DNA of 64,000 nucleotides from assembly GCA_002163135.1 (NCBI GenBank), contig MAAN01000017.1, forward strand, positions 107,297 through 171,296, written 5' to 3'. Origin of the DNA: Alphaproteobacteria bacterium 46_93_T64. Its GTDB lineage: Bacteria > Pseudomonadota > Alphaproteobacteria > Sneathiellales > Sneathiellaceae. Made by a program: the position numbers and the translations under genes. How positions within the stretch are numbered: position 1 is the stretch's first letter; every line of letters begins with the position of its first letter. The notes beneath the pieces were generated by a model that was given only the letters and a program-made list of their open reading frames with translations, was not told where the DNA came from and did not search any database. Of this stretch, positions 18,775 to 27,935 are shown in pieces.

Positions 18775-19532
18775 TAGTGAGCCCCTCCAAGATAGGCTTC
18801 TTTTACTTTTGGATCTTCGCGAACTTCCTCAGGCGTCCCGCCAGCAATAATTTGCCCGCGAGCCAATACACTCACCTTATCAGCGAGACTGAAAACCACA
18901 TGCATATCATGCTCAATAATTACTTTTGTCATTCCCCGGCTCTTAATCTTTTTAAGAAGATCAATAGTGCTGTTTGTATCATGACGCGACATGCCTGCTG
19001 TTGGCTCATCCAACAGCAACAGGCGTGGCTTCAAGATGAGGCACATACCAAGCTCTAAGCGGCGCTTGTCACCGCGAGATAGACTTCCAGCCTCAGTCAT
19101 CATCTGTTCTTGCAAACCAACATCTTCCAAAATGTGTTCGGCTTCATCCCGAATATCACCTTGACGGCTCAAGAGCTTATGAGCGTTCATGCTGAAGGCG
19201 CCATCCCGCTTAGAAAAAGCGGGTAGCATGACATTCTCAAGCAAGCTCATTTCAGGAAAAATCTCTGGAGTTTGGAAAACACGAGCAACCCCCATTTGGG
19301 CAATTTCATGCGGCTTCCGTCCGGTCAATTCCTCACCATAGAAGGTCACATGACCAGCATCGGGTTTTAGGCGTCCAATACAAACATTCAGAAGCGTGGA
19401 CTTTCCGGCCCCGTTGGGGCCAATAATTGCGTGTGTTGTTCCCTCTTCCACTTGTAAGTTCACATCTGAAAGGGCGCTTAATCCACCGAAGTTTTTCTGA
19501 ATATTATCCAGGTGGAGTACTAAATCATTCAT
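18774..19532 (-). CDS. Liv-type ABC transporter ATPase, LivG-like
   Basis: Second ATPase subunit, 252 residues. Walker A GPNGAGKST, the LivG-type loop GVARVFQTPEIFPEMSLLENV, signature-type LSRGDKRRLELG (C-loop is SRGDK rather than SGGQ, common in this group), Walker B LLLLDEPTAGM and H-loop IIEHDMHVV. It sits between LivM (11-base gap) and LivF (one-base overlap). Confidence 0.9.
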   Translation of the reverse strand: MNDLVLHLDNIQKNFGGLSALSDVNLQVEEGTTHAIIGPNGAGKSTLLNVCIGRLKPDAGHVTFYGEELTGRKPHEIAQMGVARVFQTPEIFPEMSLLENVMLPAFSKRDGAFSMNAHKLLSRQGDIRDEAEHILEDVGLQEQMMTEAGSLSRGDKRRLELGMCLILKPRLLLLDEPTAGMSRHDTNSTIDLLKKIKSRGMTKVIIEHDMHVVFSLADKVSVLARGQIIAGGTPEEVREDPKVKEAYLGGAH

Positions 19533-19543
19533 TATCTTATTCC

Positions 19544-20695
19544 TTACTCACCTGGTTGATCTTGCGGCGTTACTTTTCCGCCCACATTCTTTTCGCGATT
19601 GCGGATGAATTTCACAAGTTTGTCAACGCCTTCTACAATGCCACCTGGCAAGAAGATCACAACAACAACAAACAACAATCCTAATGTTAGATGCCACCCA
19701 CTACCGACAAACAAACCAACTACTGGAACAACAAGCTCCACTAAAGCGTCAGGCAGGTACGAGAACATTTCCGCAAGAACAGTATCGTTGAAAGCTGAGA
19801 AAATATTTTCAAAATATTTGATCAATCCGGCACCGATCATTGGGCCGACCAAGGTTCCGACACCACCAAGAATGGTCATCAGAACCACTTCGCCTGATGC
19901 GGTCCATTGCATTCTCTCTGCACCAGCCAGCGGGTCAGTAATTGCAAGCAACGAGCCCGCCAAACCTGCGTACATTCCGGAAATAACAAATGCCGTCAAC
20001 ATATAAGGCCGCGTATTCAAACCTGTATACATCATCCGATTTTGGTTGGATTTGATGCCTTTAAGCATCAAGCCGAAAGGAGATCTGAAAATCCGCATAG
20101 AGATGAAGAAACCAAGAATGAGAAGAGCCGCACAGAAGTAGAAACCTGGATACCCGCTCATAGTCAAACCAAATAGGTTCGTAGAAGGTAATCCAGCCGA
20201 TGCTTCAACAAACATATTGTCAATCACACGAGGGTCACTTTGCGCCAATTGCAATCCGGTTTCGCCATTTGTAATAGGCGTCAAAACTGAATAGGCAAGA
20301 TTATAAGACATCTGCGCAAAGGCAAGTGTCAGGATTGAGAAGTAAATCCCGCTGCGGCGCAGGCTAAGAAATCCAATTATCAAAGCCAATGCACCCGCAA
20401 ATAACACACCAAACATTAACGCCGGAATTGCATTCATGGTGAAAAGCTTGAAGGACCAAACTGCCGCATAAGAACCCACACCAAGGAAGGCCGCATGACC
20501 GAACGAAAGATAGCCAGTCAAACCGAATAGAATATTAAAACCAATTGCAAAGATGCCGTAGATTGCAAACTTCTGAAGCAAGTCAGGATAATTACCGCCA
20601 AGTGGGTCCAACCATACTGGCATGGCAAGTATCACAACGGCAAAAATAAGAAATCGGGTGAGATCGTTCATTGTACCAATTTTCATATTAATCAT
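19544..20695 (-). CDS. Liv-type ABC permease, LivM-like
   Basis: Inner-membrane permease of 383 residues with about nine to ten spans. The segment [18 protein letters not shown] is the LivM hallmark, and the late segment [18 protein letters not shown] contains the ATPase-coupling loop. The start overlaps the end of livH by eight bases; three in-frame ATGs lie in the first nine codons, so the exact start is uncertain. The tail beyond residue 365 is charged and longer than usual. Confidence 0.88.
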   Translation of the reverse strand: MINMKIGTMNDLTRFLIFAVVILAMPVWLDPLGGNYPDLLQKFAIYGIFAIGFNILFGLTGYLSFGHAAFLGVGSYAAVWSFKLFTMNAIPALMFGVLFAGALALIIGFLSLRRSGIYFSILTLAFAQMSYNLAYSVLTPITNGETGLQLAQSDPRVIDNMFVEASAGLPSTNLFGLTMSGYPGFYFCAALLILGFFISMRIFRSPFGLMLKGIKSNQNRMMYTGLNTRPYMLTAFVISGMYAGLAGSLLAITDPLAGAERMQWTASGEVVLMTILGGVGTLVGPMIGAGLIKYFENIFSAFNDTVLAEMFSYLPDALVELVVPVVGLFVGSGWHLTLGLLFVVVVIFLPGGIVEGVDKLVKFIRNREKNVGGKVTPQDQPGE

Positions 20696-21704
20696 CCATT
20701 ACGCCAGCGCGTCCCATAAGACCGCGCGGTAGAACCAGTAGAATAATCACAGCAACCAGATAAATAATGATCTGGTCAATACCAGGCAGGATCGCCTTAA
20801 CTTCAGTCATTGAAGCAAAGGATTGTACTATACCGAGCAGGAACCCGGCCAATACCGCGCCGCCCAGTGATCCCATTCCGCCGACAACAACGACAACAAA
20901 GGACAAAACGAGGAAATCCATGCCCATATGATAATCGGGGGGTAAGATTGGGGTATACATGACACCTGCCAAACCTGCGACAGCTGTGGCGAGTGAAAAG
21001 ACAATTGTGAAACGCTTTTGAATATTTATACCTAACAGGCCAACTGTTTCCCTATCCCTCATTCCAGCACGAACAACCATGCCGTAAGTCGTGAACTGAA
21101 GAAACGCAAAAACACCAAAAATAATAATCCCGGAGAACGACAAATAAATTAGTCGCCACCATGGGTAGACCACATTTTCACCCAGTCCTATCCAACTTCC
21201 AACCGCTGCGCTTCCGGCAAGAATATCTGGCGCGCCTTGCGGTATTGGATTTGCACCAAAAACTGCTTTTATTAATTCCTGAATAACAATTGCCAAACCG
21301 AAAGTAACAAGAATTTGGTCTGCGTGTGGGCGACTGTAGAAATGCTTGATCAGTCCCCGTTCCAGTATGAATCCAATAAGCAACATAACCGGAATCGCGA
21401 GCAAGATAGAAAGAGGAACCGAATAGTCGACCAATACCGGTCCAACATCCGGGAACCAAATTTCAAGATACGGTTTTTCCTTATAAGCTTTGAATAACGT
21501 CACTGTCGGATCTAAGATTTTCGTCGAGATCAACAGCATTTTATTGAAAGTCACAGCACAAAAAGCACCCAGCATAAACAGTGCGCCATGCGCAAAATTC
21601 ACAATACCCAAGGTTCCAAATACGAGCGTCAAACCCAGCGCAATCAACGCGTAGGCGGCCCCCTTGTCCAGTCCGTTCAATATTTGAAGAAAAACTGCAT
21701 CCAT
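20688..21704 (-). CDS. Liv-type ABC permease, LivH-like
   Basis: Permease of 338 residues opening with the typical [25 protein letters not shown] and [17 protein letters not shown]. It is longer than LivH of E. coli because of a loop around residues 60-95. [17 protein letters not shown] is the ATPase-contact loop. AGGGTAG precedes the ATG. A strong hairpin lies between it and the binding-protein gene, so it is expected to be expressed below the level of the binding protein. Confidence 0.88.
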   Translation of the reverse strand: MDAVFLQILNGLDKGAAYALIALGLTLVFGTLGIVNFAHGALFMLGAFCAVTFNKMLLISTKILDPTVTLFKAYKEKPYLEIWFPDVGPVLVDYSVPLSILLAIPVMLLIGFILERGLIKHFYSRPHADQILVTFGLAIVIQELIKAVFGANPIPQGAPDILAGSAAVGSWIGLGENVVYPWWRLIYLSFSGIIIFGVFAFLQFTTYGMVVRAGMRDRETVGLLGINIQKRFTIVFSLATAVAGLAGVMYTPILPPDYHMGMDFLVLSFVVVVVGGMGSLGGAVLAGFLLGIVQSFASMTEVKAILPGIDQIIIYLVAVIILLVLPRGLMGRAGVMDD

Positions 21705-21766
21705 TACTTCTACCCTATTGGAATGGCGGCTCGGCGATAGCCGGCCTAATATTTCTTTGAAAAAAA

Positions 21767-21799
21767 GCGAGCTGGAATGTCGCTAAACCACCAGCTCGC
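21767..21799 (-). terminator. Intrinsic terminator/attenuator after the binding-protein gene
   Basis: Minus strand: 9-bp stem GCGAGCTGG/CCAGCTCGC (arms 21791-21799 and 21767-21775), 15-base loop, then six T residues. It lies between the binding-protein stop and livH, inside the operon, so partial termination would favour the binding protein. Confidence 0.8.
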
Positions 21800-21807
21800 C
21801 ATAGCAA

Positions 21808-23157
21808 TTAGGCCTTATATGGACCTAATTCCCCCCCAAAGATCTTCCAATCATACTCAACCTGTGAACGCGGTGTTGTTTCAACAACGTTCAGAAGGTC
21901 AAACTGACTAGAAGGATTTTCATTACCGCGCACAACAAGCACATCTTTAAAGCACTGATGATCTTCAGCACGATATTCAGTTGCACCATTACCCATGCCG
22001 TCAAATTTAAAGCCTTCGAGAGACTTAATAACTTCAGGTGGATAGAAAGTACCGGCCATTTCACAAGCATTCGCGTACAACAATGTTTGTACGTAGCATG
22101 TGTGGGCGGCCATTGATGGAGGCGCACCATATTCAGCACCAAACGATTTCACAAATGCTTGTGAACCTTCGTCTTGCAACTTCCAATTCCAGTTAGTCGT
22201 ACCAAGGATACCCTTGATCGCATCACCAGCACCCTGCGCCATCAGGCGAGAGAACAACGGAACAACAATTTCGAAATTTTTACCGTTTACTTGCTTATCA
22301 CGCAAACCAAACTGTACAGCTTGGCTCAGTGAATTGATCATGTCTTTACCGTAATGGTTCAAGATCAAAACGTCTGCGCCAGAGTTTAGAACTGGTGTAA
22401 TATATTGTGAGAAGTCACCTGCACCAACTGGCGTACGTACTGTAGCAGTTGTTTGCCACCCCAACTCTTCAGTTGTGGCTTTCATGGATTCTTCTTGTGT
22501 CCAGCCCCAAGTATAGTCAGCTGTCAAATGATAAGCTTTACGCTCTTTACCATATTCTTTTTCAAGAACTGGGCCGAGTGCGCGACCTGACATGTAGGCA
22601 TTGAAGAAGTGACGGAAGCCATAACGGCGTTTGTCTTTACCGGTTGTATCGTTAGAATGTGTCAGACCTGCCATAAAGACAACCCCTTGTTCCTGACACA
22701 AAGACTGAACGGCTACCGCAACACCAGAGGACGAACCGCCGGAAATCATCAGTACATTTTCTTTTTCGATAAGGCGTTTGGCTGAAGCACGAGCGGCGTC
22801 AGATTTTGTTTGTGTGTCGCCAGTAGCAAAACCTACTTTTTTACCAAGAACGCCGTTACCTTTAAGCACGGATGGCTTGAAAGTGTTCAGCATTCCGCCA
22901 TCACCTTCACCGTTCAAATGCTTAACTGCGAGCTTAAACGCCCGTAGCTCGTCTTTACCTTCTTCGGAATAAGGACCCGTTTGCGGGACGTTAAAACCCA
23001 ATTTAATTTCACTTGCGTTGCCAGGATTATTTCTAAAATCTGACGCCGCCCATGCATCACGCATGAAGAAGCTTGGTGTTGCCGCTAGTAGGCCGCCTGC
23101 AGCACCTGCTTTAAGCATACCACGCCGTGAAAAATTAAACTTATTTTCGTTTGTCAT
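21808..23157 (-). CDS. ABC substrate-binding protein (Liv type, Tat signal)
   Basis: Periplasmic solute-binding protein of 449 residues. The N-terminus has a twin-arginine signal (SRRGMLKAGAAGGLLAATP) with cleavage probably near AWA. The mature part has the type I fold of Liv/amide-binding proteins: LGFNVPQTGPYSEEGKDELRAF, then VLMISGGSSSGVAVAVQ and DYTWGWTQEE. GGGAGGAAC precedes the ATG. It heads the operon and is divergent from the ScfR-type regulator, with a terminator directly after. It is longer than LivJ and resembles amide or organic-acid binding members; with acs and ScfR nearby a short organic acid is a fair guess, not shown. Confidence 0.88.
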   Translation of the reverse strand: MTNENKFNFSRRGMLKAGAAGGLLAATPSFFMRDAWAASDFRNNPGNASEIKLGFNVPQTGPYSEEGKDELRAFKLAVKHLNGEGDGGMLNTFKPSVLKGNGVLGKKVGFATGDTQTKSDAARASAKRLIEKENVLMISGGSSSGVAVAVQSLCQEQGVVFMAGLTHSNDTTGKDKRRYGFRHFFNAYMSGRALGPVLEKEYGKERKAYHLTADYTWGWTQEESMKATTEELGWQTTATVRTPVGAGDFSQYITPVLNSGADVLILNHYGKDMINSLSQAVQFGLRDKQVNGKNFEIVVPLFSRLMAQGAGDAIKGILGTTNWNWKLQDEGSQAFVKSFGAEYGAPPSMAAHTCYVQTLLYANACEMAGTFYPPEVIKSLEGFKFDGMGNGATEYRAEDHQCFKDVLVVRGNENPSSQFDLLNVVETTPRSQVEYDWKIFGGELGPYKA

Positions 23158-23323
23158 AATGTTCCTCCCATTGGTTCTTTTGACCGCATGCCAACGTCCC
23201 AGATAGGAGACACGGCAATATCAAACTCTCGATACGGACGTGTAAAAATTTCACAATCACATTAACTTTTCCAACAAAACCTTGTTTTTACCGGTTTTTT
23301 CATGTTAAGATTGAAAATATTAT

Positions 23324-23349
23324 TTTGTAAATTTGTAAAGATTTGTAAA
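23324..23349 (+). promoter_or_regulatory. Three TTTGTAAA boxes at the start of the ScfR-type gene
   Basis: TTTGTAAA occurs at 23324-23331, 23332-23339 and 23342-23349, ending one base before the ATG. RamB and alphaproteobacterial ScfR regulators are known to bind TTTGCAAA-type repeats, so these are probably autoregulatory operators. They occupy the place of a ribosome site. Confidence 0.6.
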
Positions 23350-23350
23350 A

Positions 23351-24967
23351 ATGGCAAAATCTTCCTTTCTTGGTTCTCGCTTGCGCCGGTTGCGTAAAGA
23401 CAAACGATATTCTCAAACTAAACTTGCAGCAGACCTGGGCATTTCTGCAAGCTACCTCAATTTGATTGAGCATGATCGAAGAGACTTAACGGTCCCGCTC
23501 CTTTTGAAAATCAGCCAAATTTTAAAAGTAGATCCTCATGTCTTTGCCCCGCAGCAAGACGGTCAATTATTCGCGAAAGTTACAGAAGCGCTTCACGACC
23601 CACTCTTCGCACAAGAAATCTTTCCAGATGATGCGATTGCAAATTTCATCTCGGATCAACCAGAACTATCCGCTCAACTTGTGAAACTCTATCAGGCGTA
23701 TAAATCAGCGCAGGGTGATTTGCAGTATATGAAAGAACGTCTATCTCAAGATTCTCTACTCGCGGATTCGTCTTTTCGCTTAAGAACTCTTGTGACTTCC
23801 ATCCTGTCACTAACAGAAATCATGCATGACAACGCAGATCTCAACACCAAACAACGACAGGAATTTTTGAAAATTGTCTTAAAAGATAGTACGGCTCTAA
23901 CGGATACAGTCAATGAAATGCTGGGATTTGTTGTTGGTGATCACGCCTCTGAAACTGGCGTTCTTGCATCACCCGCAGAAGCGACGACAGACTTCATTCA
24001 ATCCAACAATAATTATTTCGCCGAACTTGAACTCGCCGCAAGTGATTTAGGCTCACTCATGCATCTCTCCGGCCCACCAAACATCCTGAACCTCACGGAG
24101 TATCTGGAAAGAACATTTGCCGTTAGCATCGAATATGCCACAAAAGATCGCCATGACATGGAAATCTCGCTTTTTGACGAGAACAGAAAGCATCTGACGC
24201 TTTCGCGCTCGCTACCACCATCAAGTGTCAAATTCCATCTTGCTTTGTTAATCGGTCAGCTGGGATATAAGGATCTTTTTGACTCATATGCGAACGCCCC
24301 TGAACTTACGACACCCGCGTCTCAGGAAAAGGGACATGATGCTCTCGCCAACTATTTTGCCGGGGCCTGCCTTTTCCCCTACGAGGTTTTCTACAAAACA
24401 GCAGAAGACTTTCGATATGATATTGAGCTGATGCAGCAACAATTTGGAGCAAGCTACGAGCAAATTTGTCATCGCCTAACCACATTACAGCGTCCAGAAA
24501 TGAGCGGCATACCATTTCATCTAATCAGAACAGATGTTGCAGGCAACATCTCTAAGAGATTTAGCGCATCAGGGTTACGTATTCCGCGTTATGGCAGCGC
24601 ATGCCCTCGGTGGGTCGTTCACAGCTCGCTGCTGACTCCGGGCTCCCTTTGCACGCAAATTTCCGAGATGCCGGATGGCGGCCAGTTCTTCTCCATAGCA
24701 CGAACGATCACAAAACCCAGTTTGGGCTTCACTCACCCAAAACGGCACTACGCCATCAGCCTCGGCTGCGAAATAAGCCATGCAAATCGCCTGATTTACG
24801 CTGATGGCATGAATATATCTGCCCCAAAGACCGTCATGCCAGTCGGGATCGCTTGCCGTCTATGCGATCGGGGAAAATGTGCGCATCGCGCGGCACCACC
24901 ACCAGCGCAACCCATACGCACAGCAGCCGGGAGACGTAATATCTCTCCCGGTATTGGTGACTGGTGA
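23351..24967 (+). CDS. ScfR-family short-chain acyl-CoA regulator (XRE-HTH, DUF2083)
   Basis: Regulator of 538 residues. An XRE helix-turn-helix (residues 8-63; LAADLGISASYLNLIEHDRR) is followed by about 200 residues that include a HisKA-like stretch (150-200), an IrrE/ImmA-like segment (about 330-400) and a C-terminal DUF2083 region with clustered cysteines (GIACRLCDRGKCAHRAAPP). ScfR proteins (RamB, PrpC-type regulators, PccR) sense short-chain acyl-CoAs and control acetate or propionate genes. It is divergent from the Liv/acs operon. In the HisKA-like part FRLRTLVTSI replaces the HELRTPLT box, so the phospho-acceptor is gone. No Shine-Dalgarno is visible; the start overlaps candidate operator boxes. 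Confidence 0.86.
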   Translation: MAKSSFLGSRLRRLRKDKRYSQTKLAADLGISASYLNLIEHDRRDLTVPLLLKISQILKVDPHVFAPQQDGQLFAKVTEALHDPLFAQEIFPDDAIANFISDQPELSAQLVKLYQAYKSAQGDLQYMKERLSQDSLLADSSFRLRTLVTSILSLTEIMHDNADLNTKQRQEFLKIVLKDSTALTDTVNEMLGFVVGDHASETGVLASPAEATTDFIQSNNNYFAELELAASDLGSLMHLSGPPNILNLTEYLERTFAVSIEYATKDRHDMEISLFDENRKHLTLSRSLPPSSVKFHLALLIGQLGYKDLFDSYANAPELTTPASQEKGHDALANYFAGACLFPYEVFYKTAEDFRYDIELMQQQFGASYEQICHRLTTLQRPEMSGIPFHLIRTDVAGNISKRFSASGLRIPRYGSACPRWVVHSSLLTPGSLCTQISEMPDGGQFFSIARTITKPSLGFTHPKRHYAISLGCEISHANRLIYADGMNISAPKTVMPVGIACRLCDRGKCAHRAAPPPAQPIRTAAGRRNISPGIGDW

Positions 24968-24970
24968 GGT

Positions 24971-25513
24971 TTATCTTCCGCTTTTAATCAATGTGCCACT
25001 GGCGGTACGCTTAACCTCACCATCGCGTAGCGATTTGAAGTCAAGCTTCATATTCAATCCTGTCAAAGTCCGTGAATAAATTAGCATGTCATAGCCACCA
25101 TTTTTTCTAAGGGCCATTGAGTATATTTTCAATGCTTGTCCTTGGAGAGATGCCCAAGACAATGTTCCGCCTTCATGCAAGCCGGTAGAGGGAACCGCTT
25201 CCCAGATTTTGCCCGAATTTTTTGGTAAATAGGTTCTTGTTGTCTCTTTCAAAACTTCTTCCGCTGCACCCGGAACACCCTTCTGGCGCTGCAGGGTTCT
25301 CCAGGTTATTAGAAAACTGCCATCTTCCTTTGGCCGAATTTCCACATCGAGATCCCTGCTGGTAATGGAAAAATTCACACTTGTGTTGCTTTGGGAAATC
25401 GCATTTCCCTCCCAAAGCCCCTCAAACGCTTTGATACTTACATCTGCATTTACAATAGAAATATTTGCAATCAAGCTAACAGCAAATACGACTAGTCCCA
25501 TAGTCTTCCGCAT
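24971..25513 (-). CDS. Secreted hypothetical protein
   Basis: Protein of 180 residues with a signal peptide (KTMGLVVFAVSLIANISIVNA) and a mature region rich in beta-type alternation: EGLWEGNAISQSNTS, VEIRPKEDGSFLITWRT, MLIYSRTLTGLNMKLDFKSL. The repeated pattern of short strands suggests a lipocalin-like or calycin-like barrel, but I recognise no family. It is convergent with the ScfR-type gene (three bases apart) and has its own promoter region to the right. Function unknown. Confidence 0.72.
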   Translation of the reverse strand: MRKTMGLVVFAVSLIANISIVNADVSIKAFEGLWEGNAISQSNTSVNFSITSRDLDVEIRPKEDGSFLITWRTLQRQKGVPGAAEEVLKETTRTYLPKNSGKIWEAVPSTGLHEGGTLSWASLQGQALKIYSMALRKNGGYDMLIYSRTLTGLNMKLDFKSLRDGEVKRTASGTLIKSGR

Positions 25514-25629
25514 ACCTTACCCCTCCAAAATTTTTAACATCATAGGTTAGGCTGAAACCAGCTACTAGTGCTTTTATAATTCAAAGAGGCATGAAATGAC
25601 TTAGAACGTCATATTTGCATTCACGCACA

Positions 25630-25648
25630 GATTTGGTGTCACCAAATC
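25630..25648. promoter_or_regulatory. 19-bp perfect palindrome, operator candidate
   Basis: GATTTGGTGTCACCAAATC has 9-bp arms around one central base, between the divergent secreted-hypothetical and LLM-oxidoreductase genes. Size and symmetry fit a dimeric repressor such as GntR, MarR or TetR type. No matching regulator gene is adjacent. Confidence 0.55.
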
Positions 25649-25721
25649 ATGTATTTGAAGATTGACAACAGAAGGGCCGCATAGGATCTTCTCTGAGGCG
25701 CCAATTAAAAGAAATGAACCA

Positions 25722-26735
25722 ATGACAAAAATTCGCCTTTCCGTTTTAGATCAATCCCCAGTTCGCTCCGGTTTCTCCGCCAAAATTGGCATTGAGGAAA
25801 CGATTGAGCTCGCGAAACTTACCGACAAGCTCGGATATCACCGCTATTGGGTGGCGGAGCATCACAACTCGACAGGCCTTACCGGTTCTGCGCCAGAAAT
25901 ACTTCTTGCCCGCCTCGGCGCGGAGACACAAAACATTCGCCTTGGCTCCGGCGGAGTCATGTTGTCCCATTACTCACCGTACAAAATTGCGGAAATATTC
26001 AATCTTCTGGAAACCATGTATCCGGGCCGCATTGATCTGGGCATCGGAAGAGCGCCGGGCAGCGATCAAATTACAGCACACGCGCTTGCCTATGGAAACC
26101 AGCCAAGAGGCCCCCGAGAATACCCATCGCAAGTTCAAGATCTGATTTCATTCTTGGGAGATGATTTACCGGAAGGCCATCCGCTCAAACAGGTTCACGC
26201 GACACCGCTACCAGAGAACGCCCCTGAAATGTGGATGCTGGGGAGCAGCGATCAATCCGCGCAAATGGCGGCGTTACTTGGATCACCGTTCTCATTCGCC
26301 CATTTCATCACGGATGAACAAGGGCCACAGATTATGCAAATGTACCGTGAACAGTTTGAGCCTTCGAACATATCATTATCCCCAGAAGGTAATATTGGGG
26401 TTTTTGTAATTTGTGCAGATACCGATGAAGAGGCCGTCCGAATGGCATCAAGCCGCGATCTTTGGCGCACACGTCTGGATACAGGTAAAATTGGCCCGGT
26501 ACCCAGCATTGAAGAAGCACTCGCTTATCCTTACACACAGGAAGAACAGGCACGTCGGAATTATCATCAACGAAGAAATATTGTTGGTAGCCCGGCAACT
26601 GTTCAAAAGAAGCTAAAGGCAGTTCTTGACCAATACGGCGTAGGGGAAGCTGTGGTTGTCACGATTACCCACAGCTTCGAAGCGCGTTGCAAATCTTATG
26701 AATTACTAGCGGATGCGTTTGAGCTTTCCCCTTAA
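25722..26735 (+). CDS. LLM-class flavin-dependent oxidoreductase (MsnO8-like)
   Basis: Luciferase-like monooxygenase of 337 residues using reduced flavin. The start MTKIRLSVLDQSPVRSG is the family N-terminus; the longer frame adds 20 unrelated residues. Seen: GYHRYWVAEHHNSTGLTGSAPEILLARL, VMLSHYSPYKIAEIFNLLETMYPGRIDLGIGRAPG and IVGSPATVQKKLKAVLDQYGV near the end. YhbW/MsnO8 relatives are widespread and mostly of unknown substrate. A perfect palindrome sits 74 bases upstream. It is convergent with, and directly abuts, the aldo/keto reductase gene. Confidence 0.87.
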   Translation: MTKIRLSVLDQSPVRSGFSAKIGIEETIELAKLTDKLGYHRYWVAEHHNSTGLTGSAPEILLARLGAETQNIRLGSGGVMLSHYSPYKIAEIFNLLETMYPGRIDLGIGRAPGSDQITAHALAYGNQPRGPREYPSQVQDLISFLGDDLPEGHPLKQVHATPLPENAPEMWMLGSSDQSAQMAALLGSPFSFAHFITDEQGPQIMQMYREQFEPSNISLSPEGNIGVFVICADTDEEAVRMASSRDLWRTRLDTGKIGPVPSIEEALAYPYTQEEQARRNYHQRRNIVGSPATVQKKLKAVLDQYGVGEAVVVTITHSFEARCKSYELLADAFELSP

Positions 26736-27728
26736 TCAGGCAAACTCTTCCGTATCAACAGAGCGCTGCGCGCCTGCATCATAACGGCCTCCGATGACTG
26801 TGTTTTGATTTATTAGTTTCTCAAGACACAGCATGACCTCATCGCTAATGCGGACCGGTTCAGCTTTTGCATTCTCGAGCATATGCTCAATAGATGTTGT
26901 TCCGGGAATGGGGATAATATGAGTGTCTTTTGCAAGTAACCAAGCGAGCGCCAATTGAGCCATTGAACACTCTGTTTCAGCTGCCAGATTGGCGTACTCT
27001 TCAAGTAACTCGAGGTTTTTCTCGTATGCTTCCTGCTGAAAACGCGGCATGGAGTAACGAATGTCATCGGATGCAAAATTGGTTACATCCTGTAATGTCC
27101 CCGTCAAAAATTTGCGACCTACGGGACTAAAAGCAACAAACGCTGCGCCAATATCTTTGCACGCGGCAAGCGCGCCAATCTCGGGGTTACGTGTCCACAG
27201 CGAATATTCACTTTGTACAGCTGCGATTGAATGGACTTTATGTGCCCTTCGAATTGTATCTCCAGAAACTTCAGACAGGCCGATTTCACGGATTTTGCCC
27301 GCAGATACTAATTCTGACAACGCACCGACGCTATCCTCGATCGGTACATTTGGATCCATTCGATGGAGATAGTATAAATCAATAACATCCACGCCAAGCC
27401 TTGACAGAGATTGATCACATGTCTCTTTGATCACATCAGGATGACCGTTAATTTCCCGAACACCCTCAGGATTGCGACGAAGGCCGCATTTACTGGCTAG
27501 AATAAATTCATCCCGCCGGGCCCCTAAAGCCTTACCTACAAGTTTCTCATTTTCGCCAAACCCGTAAAGTGCTGCTGTATCCATAAAATTGTAACCAGCA
27601 TCCAGCGCTTCATTGAGCAATCGTGTGCTGTATGCTTCATCCGGACCGGGACCGTAACCAAATGACAAGTTCATACAGCCAAGTCCGATGCTCGATACTT
27701 CAAAATCTGCGATTTTACGACTATGCAT
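26736..27728 (-). CDS. Aldo/keto reductase
   Basis: NADPH-dependent oxidoreductase of 330 residues with a TIM-barrel fold. The catalytic tetrad is visible: Asp and Tyr in FMDTAALYGFGENEKLVG, Lys in LASKCGL and His in YYLHRMDP. The C-terminal cofactor-binding segment IIPIPGTTSIEHMLEN is intact. Its stop abuts the stop of the LLM oxidoreductase gene. The substrate, probably an aldehyde or sugar, is unknown. It is divergent from glpR. Confidence 0.88.
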   Translation of the reverse strand: MHSRKIADFEVSSIGLGCMNLSFGYGPGPDEAYSTRLLNEALDAGYNFMDTAALYGFGENEKLVGKALGARRDEFILASKCGLRRNPEGVREINGHPDVIKETCDQSLSRLGVDVIDLYYLHRMDPNVPIEDSVGALSELVSAGKIREIGLSEVSGDTIRRAHKVHSIAAVQSEYSLWTRNPEIGALAACKDIGAAFVAFSPVGRKFLTGTLQDVTNFASDDIRYSMPRFQQEAYEKNLELLEEYANLAAETECSMAQLALAWLLAKDTHIIPIPGTTSIEHMLENAKAEPVRISDEVMLCLEKLINQNTVIGGRYDAGAQRSVDTEEFA

Positions 27729-27935
27729 TATTTTGTTTTCCTTTCAGCCAACGTCCCTCCATTAATACGGTCAAAGGTACAAATATCAACAGCATAATGT
27801 GTTGGCCGCGCTAATTGCCATATCCACTAAAACCTAATAAATTGAACTTCAATTAAGCCGTGAATTATATTGAACTATTTCGGATTTTACGTTAGTAAAA
27901 AGGGGTGTTGAAGAACAACTAATAATGAGGCGGAG

